Positions 19,058-27,787 are shown, counted from the first letter of the stretch. The stretch: DNA of 64,000 bases from CAJQQK01 sp963696075 (GCA_963696075.1 CAVOJD010000015.1:62001-126000); one strand, 5' to 3'. Notes: generated by a model not told the origin, from the letters alone. Made by a program: numbers and translations.

Positions 19058-19588
19058 TTGCACGATCTGAAATCGCTTATCCGGACGATCCCGGACTATC
19101 CGAAGCCCGGCATCATGTTCCGGGACGTCACAACCTTGTTTCGTGATCCGGAAGGGTTCGAGCTGGCCGTGATCGCGATGGCGCGCCCATTTCGTAAGGC
19201 CCATATCGATATGGTCGCCGGCATCGAGGCGCGTGGCTTTATTCTTGGCGGGGCGATTGCCGACCGCCTTGGGTGCGGTTTCATTCCGATCCGCAAGAAG
19301 GGGAAGCTGCCGGGCAAGACGATCGGGCAGGAATACACGCTCGAATATGGTGTCGATGCGATCGAGATCCACGAAGATGCCATCGAGGATGGGCAGCGCA
19401 TCCTCATTGTCGACGATCTGATCGCGACCGGGGGGACGGCGGAGGCGGCGATCAAGCTCGTCAGGCAGACGGGCGGCAACATCGTCGGGGCGACTTTCGT
19501 CATCGATTTGCCGGAACTCGGCGGCATGGCCCGGCTTGAGGCGCATGACGTCGATTGTCATGCGCTGGTGGCTTTCGAGGGCCATTGA
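19058..19588 (+). CDS. apt: Adenine phosphoribosyltransferase
   Basis: A 176-residue cytosolic purine-salvage enzyme that makes AMP from adenine and PRPP. Diagnostic parts are IRTIPDYPKPGIMFRDVTTL at the N-terminus, GIEARGFILGGAIA and the PRPP loop ILIVDDLIATGGTAEAA. The true start is the TTG at 19058, preceded by GAGGAGAG. The same frame is open for 300 codons upstream, but that sequence has no similarity and crosses an intergenic region. It recycles adenine released by MtnP. The next small gene begins one base after the stop. Confidence 0.95.
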   Translation: MHDLKSLIRTIPDYPKPGIMFRDVTTLFRDPEGFELAVIAMARPFRKAHIDMVAGIEARGFILGGAIADRLGCGFIPIRKKGKLPGKTIGQEYTLEYGVDAIEIHEDAIEDGQRILIVDDLIATGGTAEAAIKLVRQTGGNIVGATFVIDLPELGGMARLEAHDVDCHALVAFEGH

Positions 19589-19589
19589 G

Positions 19590-19820
19590 ATGGAGCCGGC
19601 CGACAAGGTTCTCAATCCGGAAGAATGGCGCCGGGCGCACAAAGTGATTACAGCCTGGAAGAACGATCCGGCGGCCGAACTCGCATGTCCGAAATGCTTT
19701 CATCCGGGGATCAAGCTGGTCGATCAGTCCGCGCGGCCTTATGCGGAGTGGTTCGAACTCAGTTGCGATCAATGCGGCCTGGCGGTCGCACTTCACCTGC
19801 CGCAGGCGCCGCGGATGTAG
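19590..19820 (+). CDS. Small zinc-ribbon-like protein
   Basis: A 76-residue protein with two cysteine pairs, CPKC (33-36) and CDQC (59-62), spaced like a small zinc ribbon. It starts one base after the apt stop codon, so the two are almost certainly cotranscribed and perhaps translationally coupled. I recognise no named family. A nucleic-acid or protein-binding role is only inferred from the fold type. Confidence 0.75.
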   Translation: MEPADKVLNPEEWRRAHKVITAWKNDPAAELACPKCFHPGIKLVDQSARPYAEWFELSCDQCGLAVALHLPQAPRM

Positions 19821-19907
19821 TCGCGGGTCGATCGGCCGGTCGAAGCGCCGGGACGTGATAACTGGCGGGCCTGCCTGCCGCCATAACCTAGAGAGGTCAT
19901 CGCTTCC

Positions 19908-21002
19908 ATGAAGATCGATGGGACGCACTACAGGACGATCTGGCTGGCGGATGATGGCTGGGCGGTGGAGATCATCGACCAGACCAAGCTGCCGCACCGG
20001 TTCGAGACGACACGCCTGGAGACGGTCGAGGCGGCGGGGCATGCGATCCTGACCATGCAGGTGCGCGGCGCGCCGCTGATCGGGGCGACGGCTGCCTATG
20101 GGGTGGCGCTCGCGATGCGGGCCGATCCGAGTGATGATGGGCTTGAAAAGGCGATCACGTTTCTTGCCGCGCAACGCCCGACGGCGGTCAATCTCCGGTG
20201 GGCGCTGGATGAGATGCGGCGTGTGCTGGCGCCGCTGGCACCTCAGGACCGGATGGTGGCGGCCTATACGCGAGCGGGCGAGAATTGCGATGAAGATGTC
20301 GAGACGTGCCGGCTGATCGGTCGCCACGGACTGGAGCTGATCCGCGAGATTGCGGCACGCAAGGCGCCGGGCGAGCCGGTCAATATCCTCACCCACTGCA
20401 ATGCGGGGTGGATTGCGTGCGTCGATTGGGGGACGGCGACGTCACCGATCTATCAGGCGCATGATGAGGGGATCTCCGTGCATGTGTGGGTCGACGAGAC
20501 GCGGCCGCGCAATCAGGGCGCGGCGCTGACGGCGTTCGAACTTGGCGCGCACGGTGTGCCGCATACCATCATCGTCGACAATGCCGGCGGACACCTGATG
20601 CAGCATGGAAAGGTCGATATCTGTATCGTCGGGACCGATCGGGTGACGGCGAATGGTGATGTCGCAAACAAGATCGGGACGTACCTCAAGGCACTTGCCG
20701 CGCATGACAACGGCGTGCCGTTCTATGTGGCGCTGCCGCACACGACGATCGACTGGACGCTGGACGATGGATTTACGATCCCGATCGAAGAGCGTGGCGC
20801 AGAGGAAGTGCTGGAGATGACGGGGCGGTTGGCCAACGGTGATGTGGCGACGGTGGAGATTGCGGCGCCTGGGTCGCCGGCGGCCAATCCGGCGTTCGAC
20901 GTCACGCCGGCGCGGCTGGTGAGCGGGTTCATTACCGAGCGCGGACTGGCACCGGCGAGTGCTTCAGGGCTCAAGGCGCTCTATGCGGATGCTGCCGAAT
21001 AG
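19908..21002 (+). CDS. mtnA: S-methyl-5-thioribose-1-phosphate isomerase
   Basis: A 364-residue enzyme that converts methylthioribose-1-phosphate to methylthioribulose-1-phosphate in the methionine/MTA salvage pathway. It has the eIF2B-like fold motifs VRGAPLIGATAAYGVA, the catalytic cysteine in ILTHCNAGW and the catalytic aspartate in VGTDRVTANGDVANKIGTY. It lies 87 bases downstream of the zinc-ribbon gene. With mtnP and the class II aldolase at 23257 it could form a complete MTA-to-DHAP route. Confidence 0.95.
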   Translation: MKIDGTHYRTIWLADDGWAVEIIDQTKLPHRFETTRLETVEAAGHAILTMQVRGAPLIGATAAYGVALAMRADPSDDGLEKAITFLAAQRPTAVNLRWALDEMRRVLAPLAPQDRMVAAYTRAGENCDEDVETCRLIGRHGLELIREIAARKAPGEPVNILTHCNAGWIACVDWGTATSPIYQAHDEGISVHVWVDETRPRNQGAALTAFELGAHGVPHTIIVDNAGGHLMQHGKVDICIVGTDRVTANGDVANKIGTYLKALAAHDNGVPFYVALPHTTIDWTLDDGFTIPIEERGAEEVLEMTGRLANGDVATVEIAAPGSPAANPAFDVTPARLVSGFITERGLAPASASGLKALYADAAE

Positions 21003-21068
21003 AGCGACGAGGGGACCTGGGCGTCGCACTCCGATGAACGGGGTCGGAGAAGCGGTTTTGCGCCGATA

Positions 21069-21896
21069 TCAGCGGTCCAACAGGTCCGGGATGACCTTGG
21101 TGATGCGCCAGTCGTAGTTCTTGAACGCGATCTCGGTGGTGACGTCCGGATTGGTGGCTGCCGCTGATTTGGCGATGCTCAGGCGCATGGCGGTCGGGCC
21201 GGCGAAGCCGAACCCCTTGATATTGCCGAAGCCGAATTCACCTGTCTTGCCGTTGCCGGGCTCTGTGTTTCTTGGCGGGGGGAAGAGTTTGTCGGCGAGC
21301 TTGTCGGGATCGAGACCGATCTTGCCTGCGAGGCCGCCGAGGGCGTTGGCGACGTCCTTGTTCTTCAGCAGTTCGCCCAAGGCGCCCGGCACCTTGAAGC
21401 CGCCGATGCTGGCGCCTGATTGCGGGGTGGCAGTCCCATCGCCGCCTTGAGCCCCATCGTTGCCCTGGGCCAAAGCCTGACCGAGGCCAAGGAGGGCCGG
21501 CAGGCCGCCGATCTTGTCGATCTCGGCCATGATGGCCTGCTTGATTGCCGCATTGTAGTTGCCGCCCTTGGCGTAGATGTCGATGAGCTGAGGGGGCGTG
21601 ACGACGCTGGCGAGCGCGCCATCGATGACGGTTTCGATCTTGTCACGCGGAATCTGATCGGCAACGGCTTTGGTGGCCGGGCCAAGGTCGCGCATGACGG
21701 CTTCGATGCGGCGGTCAACCTGGCGCAGGACAGGGCCGCGCATCGATTGACGGACGCTTGTGAAATCGATTGTTGCCTGAAGCGTTTCCTGATCGCCGGA
21801 CTCAAGCGCCTGATGGATGCGGTAGCCGGTGTAGGCGGGCCAGGCGACGTAGAAGCCGGTTGCAACGACCAACACCAGAAAAATCAAACGAAACAT
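21069..21896 (-). CDS. DUF2939 domain protein, membrane-anchored
   Basis: A 275-residue protein with one N-terminal hydrophobic helix (MFRLIFLVLVVATGFYVAWPA) and a following stretch typical of DUF2939 (TGYRIHQALESGDQETLQATIDFTSVRQSMR). This suggests a periplasmic or envelope protein of unknown function. A low-complexity Gly/Gln region lies near residue 160, and the C-terminal ~70 residues resemble the second part of the family. The ATG at 21896 has GGAGGG six bases upstream; the longer frame is not supported. It is convergent with mtnA. Confidence 0.8.
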   Translation of the reverse strand: MFRLIFLVLVVATGFYVAWPAYTGYRIHQALESGDQETLQATIDFTSVRQSMRGPVLRQVDRRIEAVMRDLGPATKAVADQIPRDKIETVIDGALASVVTPPQLIDIYAKGGNYNAAIKQAIMAEIDKIGGLPALLGLGQALAQGNDGAQGGDGTATPQSGASIGGFKVPGALGELLKNKDVANALGGLAGKIGLDPDKLADKLFPPPRNTEPGNGKTGEFGFGNIKGFGFAGPTAMRLSIAKSAAATNPDVTTEIAFKNYDWRITKVIPDLLDR

Positions 21897-21990
21897 GACG
21901 CCCTCCAAAATTAGAATGGCCGCTATAGCGGTCTTTTTCGACAGTTCTAAGGGCTTTTTGCCGTGTTCGATTCGTGTGGCGTGACCGTGT

Positions 21991-23127
21991 TCAAGAGGCC
22001 ACATCGGGGGCTGGCGCGTCCGAGGTCTGGGCAGGGGCGAGCAGGCCGTCGAGAACGGTGCGGATCTTGTCTTCGCTCAAGTCCTTGGTAATGAACACGA
22101 AACGCGAGCGCCGGTCATCGCTCGGCCAGGATTCGAGCGTGGTTGGCGGGTAGAAGATGTGCTGGACGCCGTGGATCACGAACGGCAAGGGTTCGCCGGT
22201 GACGTTGGCAATGCCTTTGACGCGGAGCAGGGCGTTGCCGTGGTGCTGGCGCAGGAGTTCGATTGCGAACGAGAGCTTCATGCCGTCGACGGGGGCGTCG
22301 TAGGTGATGGCGAAGGCGTGGATGCCGTGGGTGTGGCGGTGGGCCTGCCCCGCGACGTTGGTCCCACAGTCATGATCGTGATCATGGTCGTGGTGATCGT
22401 GGTGGTGATGGGGATCGTCGCAATCGGGGTCATGGCAGTCCATCTCACCCGCAGCCGCGACGTCGGCAAGGCCGAGCCAGCCTTCGGCGTGGTGCTTGGC
22501 GGCGACGGGCTCGAAGGCTGCGAGGCCTGTGAACAGCGGCGCATTTGCCTGACCATGGTCGATGGGCGTTATTTCGGCGGATGGGTTGAGGGTGCGCACC
22601 AGCGATTTGACTGCCGCGATGCGGTCCGCGTCGACGCGGTCGGTCTTGGTGATCAGGATGCGGTCTGCGAGCGCGATCTGTTTGGCGGGTTCGAAGTGGG
22701 CGTGGAGCTGGGTCTCGATCAGTTCGGCATCGACGGTGGTGATGATGCCGTCGAGGGCATACAGGCGGAAAAGATCATCATCGCTCATCAGGGTATGGGC
22801 GATGGGGGCAGGGTCGGCGAGGCCCGACGTTTCGAGGACGATGCGGGTGAGGTCGGGGATGGCGCCCGACTGGGCCTGATCGAAGAGGCGTTTGAGGGCC
22901 TCGATGAGATCATCGCGGACGGCGCAGCACACGCAGCCGGACGGCAGCAGGACGGTTTCTTCCTCGGCGGCCTCGATCAGGGCGTCATCCAGGCCGACGT
23001 CGCCGAACTCGTTGACGATGATGGCGGTGCCGGCCATCGACGGGTCCTTGAGGACGCTTTTGAGCAGGGTTGTCTTGCCGCTGCCGAGAAACCCGGTCAG
23101 GACGACCAATGGTATCGGAATTTTCAT
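21991..23127 (-). CDS. CobW/COG0523-family GTPase with His-rich loop, putative metallochaperone
   Basis: A 378-residue G3E GTPase. Walker A is GFLGSGKTTLLK (residues 12-23), the metal-binding motif GCVCC is near residue 65, and the G-motif NEFGDVGLDD and the switch TKTDRVDADRI are present. A remarkable segment around residues 230-265 alternates His and Asp, an obvious metal-binding linker between the GTPase and the C-terminal CobW_C domain. Relatives deliver zinc or cobalt to client enzymes or act in nitrile hydratase maturation. No Zur box was recognised upstream. Confidence 0.9.
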   Translation of the reverse strand: MKIPIPLVVLTGFLGSGKTTLLKSVLKDPSMAGTAIIVNEFGDVGLDDALIEAAEEETVLLPSGCVCCAVRDDLIEALKRLFDQAQSGAIPDLTRIVLETSGLADPAPIAHTLMSDDDLFRLYALDGIITTVDAELIETQLHAHFEPAKQIALADRILITKTDRVDADRIAAVKSLVRTLNPSAEITPIDHGQANAPLFTGLAAFEPVAAKHHAEGWLGLADVAAAGEMDCHDPDCDDPHHHHDHHDHDHDHDCGTNVAGQAHRHTHGIHAFAITYDAPVDGMKLSFAIELLRQHHGNALLRVKGIANVTGEPLPFVIHGVQHIFYPPTTLESWPSDDRRSRFVFITKDLSEDKIRTVLDGLLAPAQTSDAPAPDVAS

Positions 23128-23256
23128 GTCGCTAACGGTGGCTCCGGCACGGGCTTGAGTTTTGGGATGAGATGATTATTGGCCAATGTGGCCAGCGGCA
23201 GGTTATTGGCTTGTCACGACAGGGGATGGTAGCGCGAGGCGCCCGGGAGTTCCAGG

Positions 23257-24003
23257 ATGGCGGACACGATGAAGCGGACGAAAAAGAGCAAGCCTGCCGG
23301 GGTTGTGCGGCCTGCACAGAAGGCGGCGGGCAAGCGTGTGGGCCGGCGTACAACGGAGGAAACGAGCCTGCGCCGCAAAGTCATCGAGACGGCGCTTGAG
23401 ATGAGCCGTAGCGGGCTCTCACCGGGGCGATCGGGCAATGTTTCGTGCCGGTTTGGCGAGGGGATGCTGATTACACCGTCGGGCATGGCGTATGAGACGC
23501 TCACGGCCGACGACATCGTGTTCGTTGGCGGTGATGGGGCGGTGCGTGCGGGGCAGCGGAAACCATCGAGCGAGTGGCGGTTCCACCTTTCGGCCTATGC
23601 GGCGCGGGCGGACCGGCACGCGGTGGTGCACACCCACTCGCTGCACGCGACAGTGCTTGCCTGCGCCAACCGGGCGATCCCGGCATTTCACTACATGGTG
23701 GCGGCGGCCGGCGGCACGGATATTCCCTGTGTCGCCTATGCCACGTTCGGGACCGAGGAGCTGGCGGAATTTGTCGCGGCGGGGCTTGCTGACCGGGATG
23801 CCTGCCTGATGGCGAACCACGGACAGATTGCAATCGGTGGCGACCTCGACGGCGCACTGGAGCTGGCACGCGAAGTCGAGGTGCTCTCGGAACAATATGT
23901 GAAGCTGCTCTCGACGGGCGACAAGGTGATCGTGCTCGGGGCCGACGACATGTCCGAGGTTCTGGAGCGGTTCAAGGGGTACGGGCAGAAGGCGCAGGGG
24001 TGA
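23257..24003 (+). CDS. Class II aldolase/adducin family protein (FucA-like, candidate methylthioribulose-phosphate aldolase)
   Basis: A 248-residue zinc aldolase of the L-fuculose-phosphate aldolase type. After a basic N-terminal extension of about 35 residues come SGRSGNVSCR-like phosphate binding (SPGRSGNVSCRFG), the catalytic SSE (RKPSSEW), the zinc ligands HTH (VVHTHSLHA) and a third His in MANHGQIAIG. All active-site residues are intact. Such enzymes cleave a ketose-1-phosphate into DHAP and an aldehyde. Proximity to mtnA and mtnP suggests methylthioribulose-1-phosphate as substrate, as for Ald2 in Rhodospirillum rubrum; other sugar phosphates remain possible. Confidence 0.85.
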   Translation: MADTMKRTKKSKPAGVVRPAQKAAGKRVGRRTTEETSLRRKVIETALEMSRSGLSPGRSGNVSCRFGEGMLITPSGMAYETLTADDIVFVGGDGAVRAGQRKPSSEWRFHLSAYAARADRHAVVHTHSLHATVLACANRAIPAFHYMVAAAGGTDIPCVAYATFGTEELAEFVAAGLADRDACLMANHGQIAIGGDLDGALELAREVEVLSEQYVKLLSTGDKVIVLGADDMSEVLERFKGYGQKAQG

Positions 24004-24012
24004 GACGCCCGC

Positions 24013-25110
24013 TCACGTATTGAAGCGGAAGTGCATCACGTCGCCGTCCTTGACGATGTATTCCTTGCCTTCGAGGCGCATCTTGCCGGCTTCCTTCGAG
24101 GGGGTTTCACCGCCGAGTGTGACATAGTCGTCGTAGGAGATGGTCTCGGCGCGGATGAAGCCTTTTTCGAAGTCGGTGTGGATGACGCCGGCGGCTTTCG
24201 GGGCCTTGGTGCCCTGGGTGATGGTCCAGGCGCGCGCCTCCTTGGGGCCGACGGTGAAATACGTGAGCAGGTGCAAGAGGCTGTAGCCGGCGCGGATCAG
24301 GCGGTTGAGGCCGGGTTCTTCGAGGCCGAGATCGGCGAGGTATTCGGTGCGCTCGTCGGTGTCGAGGCCGGAGAGCTCGGCTTCGATCTTGGCGGAAATG
24401 ACGACTGAGACGGCGCCTTCAGCCGCGGCGCGTTCCTCGACAATCCTTGAAAACGCGTTGCCGGTGGCGGCAGAGGCTTCATCGACGTTGCACACGTACA
24501 GGATGGGCTTTGCGGTCAGAAGCTGGAGGCCACGCCAGAGCGCTTCATCCTCCGGGGCAATCTCGGCCTGGCGGGCGGGCTTGCCTTCGCGGAGCAACTC
24601 CAGCGCCTTGTCGATCAGGATGATCTGAGCCTTGGCTTCCTTGTCGTTGCCCTTGGCGCGCTTTTCGAGGTTTGTGCGGCGGCGCTCCAGGCTTTCGAGG
24701 TCGGCCAGCATCAATTCCGTCTCGACGGTATCGGCGTCGGCTGCGGGGTCGATGCGACCTTCGACGTGGGTGATGTCGTCGTCCTCGAAGCATCTGAGGA
24801 CGTAGGCGATGGCATCGACTTCGCGGATGTGGGCGAGGAACTGGTTGCCGAGGCCCTCACCTTTCGAGGCACCGCGCACGAGGCCGGCGATGTCGACGAA
24901 GGACAGGCGGGTCGGGATGATCTGGGCCGAGCCTGCAATCGCCGCCAGCTTGTCGAGGCGGGGATCGGGGACGGGGACTTCGCCGACGTTGGGCTCGATG
25001 GTGCAGAAGGGATAGTTTGCGGCCTCGGCGGCCGCCGTCTGGGTCAGGGCGTTGAAGAGGGTCGACTTGCCGACGTTTGGCAGGCCGACGATGCCGCATT
25101 TGAATCCCAT
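24013..25110 (-). CDS. ychF: Redox-regulated ATPase YchF
   Basis: A conserved 365-residue Obg-related P-loop protein (OLA1 family) that prefers ATP to GTP and associates with ribosomes. P-loop GLPNVGKSTLFNALT opens the protein, followed by the switch motif DIAGLVRGASKGEGLGNQFL. The C-terminal TGS domain includes KEARAWTITQGTKAPKAAGVIH. The length is typical. It is transcribed behind pth with an 18-base gap, the common pth-ychF pairing. Confidence 0.97.
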   Translation of the reverse strand: MGFKCGIVGLPNVGKSTLFNALTQTAAAEAANYPFCTIEPNVGEVPVPDPRLDKLAAIAGSAQIIPTRLSFVDIAGLVRGASKGEGLGNQFLAHIREVDAIAYVLRCFEDDDITHVEGRIDPAADADTVETELMLADLESLERRRTNLEKRAKGNDKEAKAQIILIDKALELLREGKPARQAEIAPEDEALWRGLQLLTAKPILYVCNVDEASAATGNAFSRIVEERAAAEGAVSVVISAKIEAELSGLDTDERTEYLADLGLEEPGLNRLIRAGYSLLHLLTYFTVGPKEARAWTITQGTKAPKAAGVIHTDFEKGFIRAETISYDDYVTLGGETPSKEAGKMRLEGKEYIVKDGDVMHFRFNT

Positions 25111-25128
25111 GTCGTTCTCTCGTTCGTC

Positions 25129-25893
25129 TTAGTTGTCGCCGGTGCCACCGGAGCGTCCGGCCATCCAGCGTTTGAGGTTTTCAGCCAGAGCGTTCTGGCG
25201 TTTTGACTGGCGTTCGCCACCGGGGTGACGGCCGGCCGGCCGCGCAGGTTTGGCTGTGCCGCGTTCGTTGTCGTCTTTTGGCGCGGCCCTGCCGGAGCGG
25301 GCGGGTGCGGGCTCGTCGTTGCGAAAGTCGGATAGCGCCTGGGACACCGCGGTCTGGAAGCGATCGTGATGGCCCTCGACCAGATGCGGCACAGCATCAG
25401 CCATGGCATTGAGGAGGATGTCGAGGCCGTCTCGGTCGGCCTTTGGAAAATCGTTCAGGACGTAGTTGGCGACGGCGTCTTTGTTGCCGGGATGGCCGAC
25501 GCCGATGCGGACGCGGACGAAGTCGGGTCCCATGTGGGCTGCAATCGATCGCAGGCCATTGTTGCCGGCAAGCCCGCCGCCGGTTTTGACGCGCACTTTA
25601 CCGGGTGCGAGGTCGATCTCGTCATGGAAGACGATGATGTCGTTTGGCTCGATCTTGAGGAAGCGGGCGGCCTCGCTGACCGCCCTGCCGGACTCGTTGT
25701 AATAGGTCTCCGGACAGAGCAGGAGGACCTTGTCGCCAGCGATTGCGGCGTCCGCGGTCTGGGCTGAGAAGCGCTTGCGCCAGCCCGCGCCGGCATGGCG
25801 GCCGGCGATCCGTTCAAGCGCCATGAAGCCGACGTTGTGGCGGTTACCAGCGTACTTGGCGCCCGGGTTGCCTAGTCCAACGATCAGTTTCAT
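25129..25893 (-). CDS. pth: Aminoacyl-tRNA hydrolase with long basic tail
   Basis: Peptidyl-tRNA hydrolase, which releases peptides from drop-off peptidyl-tRNA. The catalytic core is complete: VGLGNPGAKYAGNRHNVGF with the catalytic His, VLLCPETYYNESG and HDEIDLAPGKVRVK...GGLAGNNGLRS. The protein is 254 residues against ~195 for the E. coli enzyme. The extra ~60 C-terminal residues are rich in Arg, Pro and Ala, an extension seen in several alphaproteobacterial Pth proteins. Order rplY-pth-ychF on one strand is conserved. Confidence 0.96.
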   Translation of the reverse strand: MKLIVGLGNPGAKYAGNRHNVGFMALERIAGRHAGAGWRKRFSAQTADAAIAGDKVLLLCPETYYNESGRAVSEAARFLKIEPNDIIVFHDEIDLAPGKVRVKTGGGLAGNNGLRSIAAHMGPDFVRVRIGVGHPGNKDAVANYVLNDFPKADRDGLDILLNAMADAVPHLVEGHHDRFQTAVSQALSDFRNDEPAPARSGRAAPKDDNERGTAKPARPAGRHPGGERQSKRQNALAENLKRWMAGRSGGTGDN

Positions 25894-25993
25894 GACTTCG
25901 ACCTCATCGGAACGGACGGCCTGGTGCGCAAGGCTGGCCAGGCTCGTCCGTTACAAGCAGAGCTTCAACGAGGGCGCAATCGAGCGGCAGGTG

Positions 25994-26020
25994 CCTCGCG
26001 TGGGGAGGTGCCACGCGAGG
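25994..26020 (-). other. Hairpin between rplY and pth
   Basis: CCTCGCGTGG and CCACGCGAGG form a perfect 10-bp stem with a 7-base loop in the rplY-pth spacer. No T-run follows on the minus strand, so it is more likely an RNA processing or partial attenuation structure than a full terminator. Confidence 0.5.
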
Positions 26021-26044
26021 GGGCGACGGGGGAGGCTGAGATAT

Positions 26045-26695
26045 TTACTCGCCGCCGTCTTCTGCACCATCGGTTGCAGCTTCGGCCGGAGCGGCGCCTT
26101 CGTCTGCTGCTGCATCTTCTTCCGGCTCTTCAGCCATCGCGCCTGCGATCGTCGCAATCGTGAAATCGCGGTCGGTGATCGTGGGGACCACGTTTTCAGG
26201 AAGCTTTACAGCGGAAATATTGATCGAGTTGCCGATGTTGAAGGGCGTCAGATCAATGGTGAGCTGCTCAGGGATCGCGTCGGCCGGGCACTGCAGCTCA
26301 ACGGCATGGCGCACGATGTTGAGCGTGCCGCCGCGCTTGAGGCCGGGGCAGTCGTCTTCATTGACGAATTCGACCGAAACTTCGACGGTGACGGAGGCGC
26401 CAAGGGCGATGCGCAGGAAGTCGACGTGGACAACGTGGTCCCGAACGGGATCGAGCTGGAGGTCGCGCGGGAGGACGCGCTGCTTGTTGCCGTCGACGCT
26501 CATCTCATAGACTGTCGAGAGGAAGCTGCCGGACTGGTAGAGCTTCTTGAGTTCGTTGGCATCCAGCGCGATCGTCTCGGGCGGCTGCTTGCCACCATAG
26601 ATTACGGCTGGCACTTTTCCTTCACGACGCACTGCCCGGGCGGCCCCCTTACCGGCCCTGGGACGCGCCGTGGCTTCGATCTGGTCCATCGCCAT
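26045..26695 (-). CDS. rplY: 50S ribosomal protein L25/general stress protein Ctc
   Basis: 5S-rRNA-binding ribosomal protein of the long CTC type (216 residues). The L25 domain includes KGAARAVRREGKVPAVIYGG and the RVLPRDLQLDPVRDHVVHVDF region; a second beta domain follows. The tail is acidic and alanine-rich (about 35 residues). The ATG at 26695 has GGAG eight bases upstream. The leader contains two mutually exclusive hairpins, the second followed by six Ts (see 26710-26750), suggesting attenuation control. Confidence 0.95.
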   Translation of the reverse strand: MAMDQIEATARPRAGKGAARAVRREGKVPAVIYGGKQPPETIALDANELKKLYQSGSFLSTVYEMSVDGNKQRVLPRDLQLDPVRDHVVHVDFLRIALGASVTVEVSVEFVNEDDCPGLKRGGTLNIVRHAVELQCPADAIPEQLTIDLTPFNIGNSINISAVKLPENVVPTITDRDFTIATIAGAMAEEPEEDAAADEGAAPAEAATDGAEDGGE

Positions 26696-26709
26696 GGCAT
26701 ATCTCCAAT

Positions 26710-26750
26710 GAAAAAAGGGCCGCGCGGGCCCGGAAAACCTGCCGGGCCTC
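26710..26750 (-). promoter_or_regulatory. Candidate attenuator in the rplY leader
   Basis: Read on the minus strand, GGCCCGG (N8) CCGGGCC is followed by a 5-bp hairpin GGGCC-CGCGC-GGCCC and TTTTTT, ending about 20 bases before the rplY ATG. The GGGCC arm is shared, so the two hairpins exclude each other: the classic terminator/antiterminator arrangement. The arrangement is visible in sequence; the regulatory role is inferred. Confidence 0.55.
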
Positions 26751-26917
26751 CAAGGGTGCAAGCCGGCGGTCACGTCTCAGCTGTTCGCTAGACGCCGGTT
26801 TTATAGCAGAGTTTGCGGCAGGCACAACCGGCTTTCAGATGCTTTGCCTGACCGGTCGTTTGGCGCACAATGCCAGCCGAGGCGCCCGCCCGGGCGAGGC
26901 TGGAATAAAGGGAATAA

Positions 26918-27787
26918 ATGATGAAACATCCTGACCAACTGGTGAGTGCGGCCGAGCTTGAAGGGATGCTGGGGGACGAAAACCTCAGGATCTTCGATTG
27001 CACGACCTATCTGCTCTACGAGACCGGGAGCGGCAAACCCTACACGGTAAAGAGCGGGATCGAGGATTATGAGGCGGGCCACATTCCAGGCTCGGCGTTC
27101 ATTGATTTGCAGGGACAACTTTCGGTGGCCGACAGTCCGTTCCGTTTCACGGTGCCGCCGGCTGACGACTTGGCGCGGCGTTTCGGCCAGCTTGGCATCG
27201 GGCCGGAGAGCCGGGTGGTGCTCTATTCGCGGGCCAATATGCAATGGGCGACGCGGATCTGGTGGATGCTGCGTTATGTGGGCTTCGACAATGCCGCGAT
27301 CCTTGATGGGGGTTGGGAGAAGTGGACCCACGACAAGCGTGCGGTTGAGACGACGGTGACGGTTTACCCTGCCACGACGTTGACCGCTCAGGCGCGGCCG
27401 GAGCTGTTTGTCGGGCGTGAGGAGATGCTGGCCTCGATCGAGGATACGGGGTTGTGTGCGCTGAATGCGCTGGGGGAGGATCTGCACCGCGGCGAGAATG
27501 CGCGGTATGGGCGGCCGGGGCGGATTCCGGGTAGCGTCAACGTGCCGGCGGTCGCGCTGCAGCATCCCGAGACCAAGGAGTTCGTCAGCCTCGACAGCGC
27601 GGAGCAGAAATTCAAGCAGGCGGGGATCACGAAAGATCAGCGTGTGCTGGTCTATTGCGGCGGGGGGATCGCTGCGACGCTGGATGCGTACCTGCTGCAT
27701 CAGCTCGGCTATGAGAATATCGCGGTCTACGACAACTCGATGAGCGAGTGGTCGACGGACGACAGCCTGCCGATTGAGACGGGCTAA
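26918..27787 (+). CDS. sseA: 3-Mercaptopyruvate/thiosulfate sulfurtransferase
   Basis: A tandem-rhodanese protein of 289 residues. The N-terminal inactive domain contains FDCTTYL and GHIPGSAFIDL; the C-terminal active domain has GRIPGSVNVPA and the catalytic cysteine in VYCGGGIAATLDAYLL. It transfers sulfur from 3-mercaptopyruvate or thiosulfate to thiol acceptors. The active loop CGGGIA differs from the CGSGVT of E. coli SseA and the CRKGVT of rhodanese, so the preferred donor is not certain. It is divergent from rplY and convergent with prs. Confidence 0.88.
   Translation: MMKHPDQLVSAAELEGMLGDENLRIFDCTTYLLYETGSGKPYTVKSGIEDYEAGHIPGSAFIDLQGQLSVADSPFRFTVPPADDLARRFGQLGIGPESRVVLYSRANMQWATRIWWMLRYVGFDNAAILDGGWEKWTHDKRAVETTVTVYPATTLTAQARPELFVGREEMLASIEDTGLCALNALGEDLHRGENARYGRPGRIPGSVNVPAVALQHPETKEFVSLDSAEQKFKQAGITKDQRVLVYCGGGIAATLDAYLLHQLGYENIAVYDNSMSEWSTDDSLPIETG

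Noticed and set aside
22370..22440. Short-period repeat resembling a CRISPR or microsatellite
   Set aside because: It is simply the codons for the His/Asp-rich loop of the CobW protein.
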